5,828 nt of DNA from Candidatus Microgenomates bacterium (GTDB lineage: Bacteria; Patescibacteria; Microgenomatia; JADHYG01): NCBI GenBank assembly GCA_016782545.1, contig JADHYG010000062.1:1-5828 (forward strand), in the 5' to 3' direction. Position 1 is the first letter of the stretch; each line of letters begins with the position of its first letter. Both the position numbers and the translations under genes were made by a program. The notes beneath the pieces were generated by a model. The model saw nothing but the letters and a program-made list of their open reading frames with translations. It did no database searches and was not told the origin of the DNA. Of the stretch, positions 4,785-5,828 are shown in pieces.

Positions 4785-4817
4785 ATAAAAACTTATCTTT
4801 TTATTGACGGAAGTAAT
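4785..4817 (+). pseudogene. Remnant of a NYN-domain gene start (KTYLFIDGSN)
   Basis: ATA AAA ACT TAT CTT TTT ATT GAC GGA AGT AAT reads IKTYLFIDGSN. This is the clearest of the three NYN scraps, with FIDGSN being the conserved first strand and catalytic-Asp loop of NYN-domain proteins. The start codon is ATA instead of ATG, and element copy D follows at once, ending the frame at TGA 4857-4859 after IKKGENRLVQRGG. No further NYN sequence is seen beyond the element. It begins 2 nt after the stop of the preceding gene fragment. Confidence 0.6.
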
Positions 4818-4943
4818 ATCAAGAAAGGCGAAAACCGCCTCGTTCAGCGGGGTGGATGAGCCGATATAAATAAGTCCCCCCGACGCTTCGGGGGTGTACA
4901 GAGCGAAACAGAGAACTACCCCGCAAACAGAGTGGGCATCTAT
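4818..4943 (+). repeat. Palindromic element copy D, partly decayed
   Basis: The element is 126 bp. H1 is at 4835-4855 (CCGCCTCG-TTCAG-CGGGGTGG, two G-U pairs in RNA). H2 is at 4877-4894 (CCCCCGA-CGCT-TCGGGGG), a stem unrelated to that of copies A and C. H3 is at 4916-4935 (CTACCCCG-CAAA-CAGAGTGG), with two broken pairs caused by G-to-A changes relative to copy A. Linkers ATCAAGAAAGGCGAAAA, ATGAGCCGATATAAATAAGT and TACAGAGCGAAACAGAGAA are conserved. It enters the NYN scrap in the same phase as copies A and C but hits TGA because H1 is one base longer. Confidence 0.85.
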
Positions 4944-4950
4944 ACATACC

Positions 4951-4978
4951 TTGACAAATTCTTAATATGGTATAGAAT
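4951..4978 (+). promoter_or_regulatory. Probable promoter of the Fic gene
   Basis: TTGACA at 4951-4956 and TAGAAT at 4973-4978 are separated by 16 nt; the expected start is near 4985, about 22 nt before the ATG at 5007. It lies 7 nt after the end of element copy D. The spacer contains the left arm of a long inverted repeat, so the promoter is likely repressible. Confidence 0.7.
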
Positions 4979-5003
4979 AAAAATAAAGATAAACCATATT
5001 AAG
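4961..5003. promoter_or_regulatory. Operator-like inverted repeat at the Fic promoter
   Basis: CTTAATATGG (4961-4970) and CCATATTAAG (4994-5003) are perfect 10-bp inverted copies whose centres are 33 bp apart, about three helical turns. One arm is in the -35/-10 spacer and the other lies between the start site and the ATG, ending 3 nt before the start codon. This is typical of an operator bound by a repressor on one face of the DNA; the Fic protein may carry a C-terminal DNA-binding segment, so autoregulation is plausible. In RNA only the right arm would be transcribed, so a leader hairpin is unlikely. Confidence 0.6.
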
Positions 5004-5006
5004 AAA

Positions 5007-5828
5007 ATGATAAAATTCATCGATCCTTTAATTCAAAAACGAATTGACGCCAAGCTTGATCGGTTAAATAAGCTTCGGCCATTGCCAAAACCGGCTGTTA
5101 AAAAACTTCAGGAACAATTCCAGGTCGAGATGACTTATAACTCTAATGCCATTGAAGGCAACAGTTTAACTTTAAAAGAAACCTTCTTGGTTATTAACGA
5201 AGGCGTTACGATCAAAGGTAAACCCTTGAAAGATCATTTAGAGGCTAAAGATCATCACGATGCTCTTGAATATATTTATGACTTGATTCAACCCCAGAAA
5301 AAATCGACCATTTCCGAGAAGCTAATCAGAAGCATCCATCAATTGGTTGTTAAAAAAACTGATGAGGAATGGGCAGGTAGATATCGAAATAGCAATGTCG
5401 TTATTGCTGGGGCAGAACACAAACCTCCTGATGCGAGTCTTGTCCCGGGCCTGATGCAAGATTTAATCAATTGGTATAAAAAAAAACAAAAAAAGCTTCA
5501 CCCAATTGAATTGGCCGCGCTAATTCATCATCGTCTGGTCTATGTTCATCCTTTTTTTGATGGCAACGGTCGAACTGCCCGCTTGGCGATGAATATATTT
5601 TTAATGAGAAAGGGTTATCCTTTGGTTGTCATTTTGAAAAATGACCGACGAAGATATTACCGCGTTCTTCAACAGGCAGATAAAAAGGAATATAAATCGC
5701 TTGTTCGCTTTATAGCTCAAGCCGTTGAAAGATCGCTTGAGATTTATCTTAAAACCTTAACACCCATTTCTAAAAAAAGAGAAAAATTTATTTCTTTATC
5801 CGATATTAGTAAAAAAACACCTTATTCT
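5007..5828 (+). CDS. Fic-domain protein, probable AMP-transferase (partial, 3' end missing)
   Basis: 274 codons are visible with no stop before the window ends. The Fic catalytic motif HPFFDGNGRTAR is at residues 181-192 and matches HPFx(D/E)GNGRxxR fully, with H181 as the catalytic base. S46-N-A-I-E50-G51 fits the inhibitory (S/T)xxxE(G/N) motif N-terminal to the Fic core, so this is a self-inhibited class II Fic protein. The flap VVIAGAEHKPP is at 131-141. Such enzymes usually transfer AMP from ATP to a Ser/Thr/Tyr of a target protein. After the Fic core, residues 254-274 (ISKKREKFISLSDISKKTPYS) look like the start of a helix-turn-helix, as is usual for Fic-plus-DNA-binding proteins; the rest is outside. 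Base composition looks less AT-rich than the AbiE genes. The ATG at 5007 follows the operator arm with only a weak TAAG upstream. Confidence 0.9.
   Translation, partial: MIKFIDPLIQKRIDAKLDRLNKLRPLPKPAVKKLQEQFQVEMTYNSNAIEGNSLTLKETFLVINEGVTIKGKPLKDHLEAKDHHDALEYIYDLIQPQKKSTISEKLIRSIHQLVVKKTDEEWAGRYRNSNVVIAGAEHKPPDASLVPGLMQDLINWYKKKQKKLHPIELAALIHHRLVYVHPFFDGNGRTARLAMNIFLMRKGYPLVVILKNDRRRYYRVLQQADKKEYKSLVRFIAQAVERSLEIYLKTLTPISKKREKFISLSDISKKTPYS

Noticed and set aside
1123..4943. CRISPR array made of the repeated linkers
   Set aside because: The copies are hundreds to thousands of bases apart, contain internal palindromes rather than uniform repeats with spacers, and no cas gene is present.
1123..4943. 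REP/RAYT-type or IS200/IS605-derived element
   Set aside because: Hairpins would fit, but no adjacent guide tetranucleotide pattern common to the copies and no Y1 transposase is seen; it remains possible that the enzyme is elsewhere in the genome.

Overview
The window is AT-rich DNA coding for short, Lys/Ile/Phe/Asn-rich proteins. It has tightly overlapping gene pairs, weak or absent Shine-Dalgarno sequences, at least one promoter so close to its start codon that the mRNA is probably leaderless, and the standard genetic code (TGA acts as a stop). This suggests a Candidate Phyla Radiation (Patescibacteria) bacterium, perhaps a parcubacterial lineage. That assignment is inference from style and protein content; there is no marker gene here. 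All genes seen are on the + strand. || Layout: 1-118, a compact triple hairpin, a scrap of a NYN-type gene start and a near-consensus promoter. 119-1605, a first AbiE-type (type IV) toxin-antitoxin pair, an AbiEi-like antitoxin and an AbiEii-like nucleotidyltransferase toxin, with a 41-codon palindromic element inserted in frame in the toxin. 1602-1749, a second NYN-start scrap followed by paired hairpins. 1750-2190, a small membrane protein with a His/Asp pattern like the YdjM/DUF457 predicted metal-dependent hydrolases. 2191-2423, a promoter and a second copy of the palindromic element in a long leader. 2424-3693, a second, divergent AbiEi/AbiEii pair. 3719-3764, a 46-bp concentric dyad. 3784-4783, an unrecognised gene split by a third copy of the element. 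4785-4943, a third NYN-start scrap carrying a fourth copy. 4951-5828, a promoter with a long perfect inverted repeat, driving a Fic-domain protein that runs off the end of the window. || The most striking content is the repeat family: four copies of a 123-132 bp element built from conserved linkers separating three (in one copy four) strong hairpins. The linkers are conserved between copies, while the stem sequences change with both arms co-varying. In two copies the first and third hairpins use the same stem within a copy but a different stem in the other copy. One copy is an in-frame insertion in a toxin gene, one splits a gene with a 1-nt frame change, one lies in a gene remnant and one lies in a 5' leader. 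The closest described analogy I know is the Rickettsia palindromic elements, which also insert in frame in proteins; no sequence relationship is claimed. || Functionally this is an accessory, defence/stress-type island: two independent AbiE modules next to a Fic-domain (probable AMP-transferase) gene with its own operator-like inverted repeat, all bordered by palindromic elements and repeated fragments of the same NYN gene start. The repeats may have helped to assemble the island.
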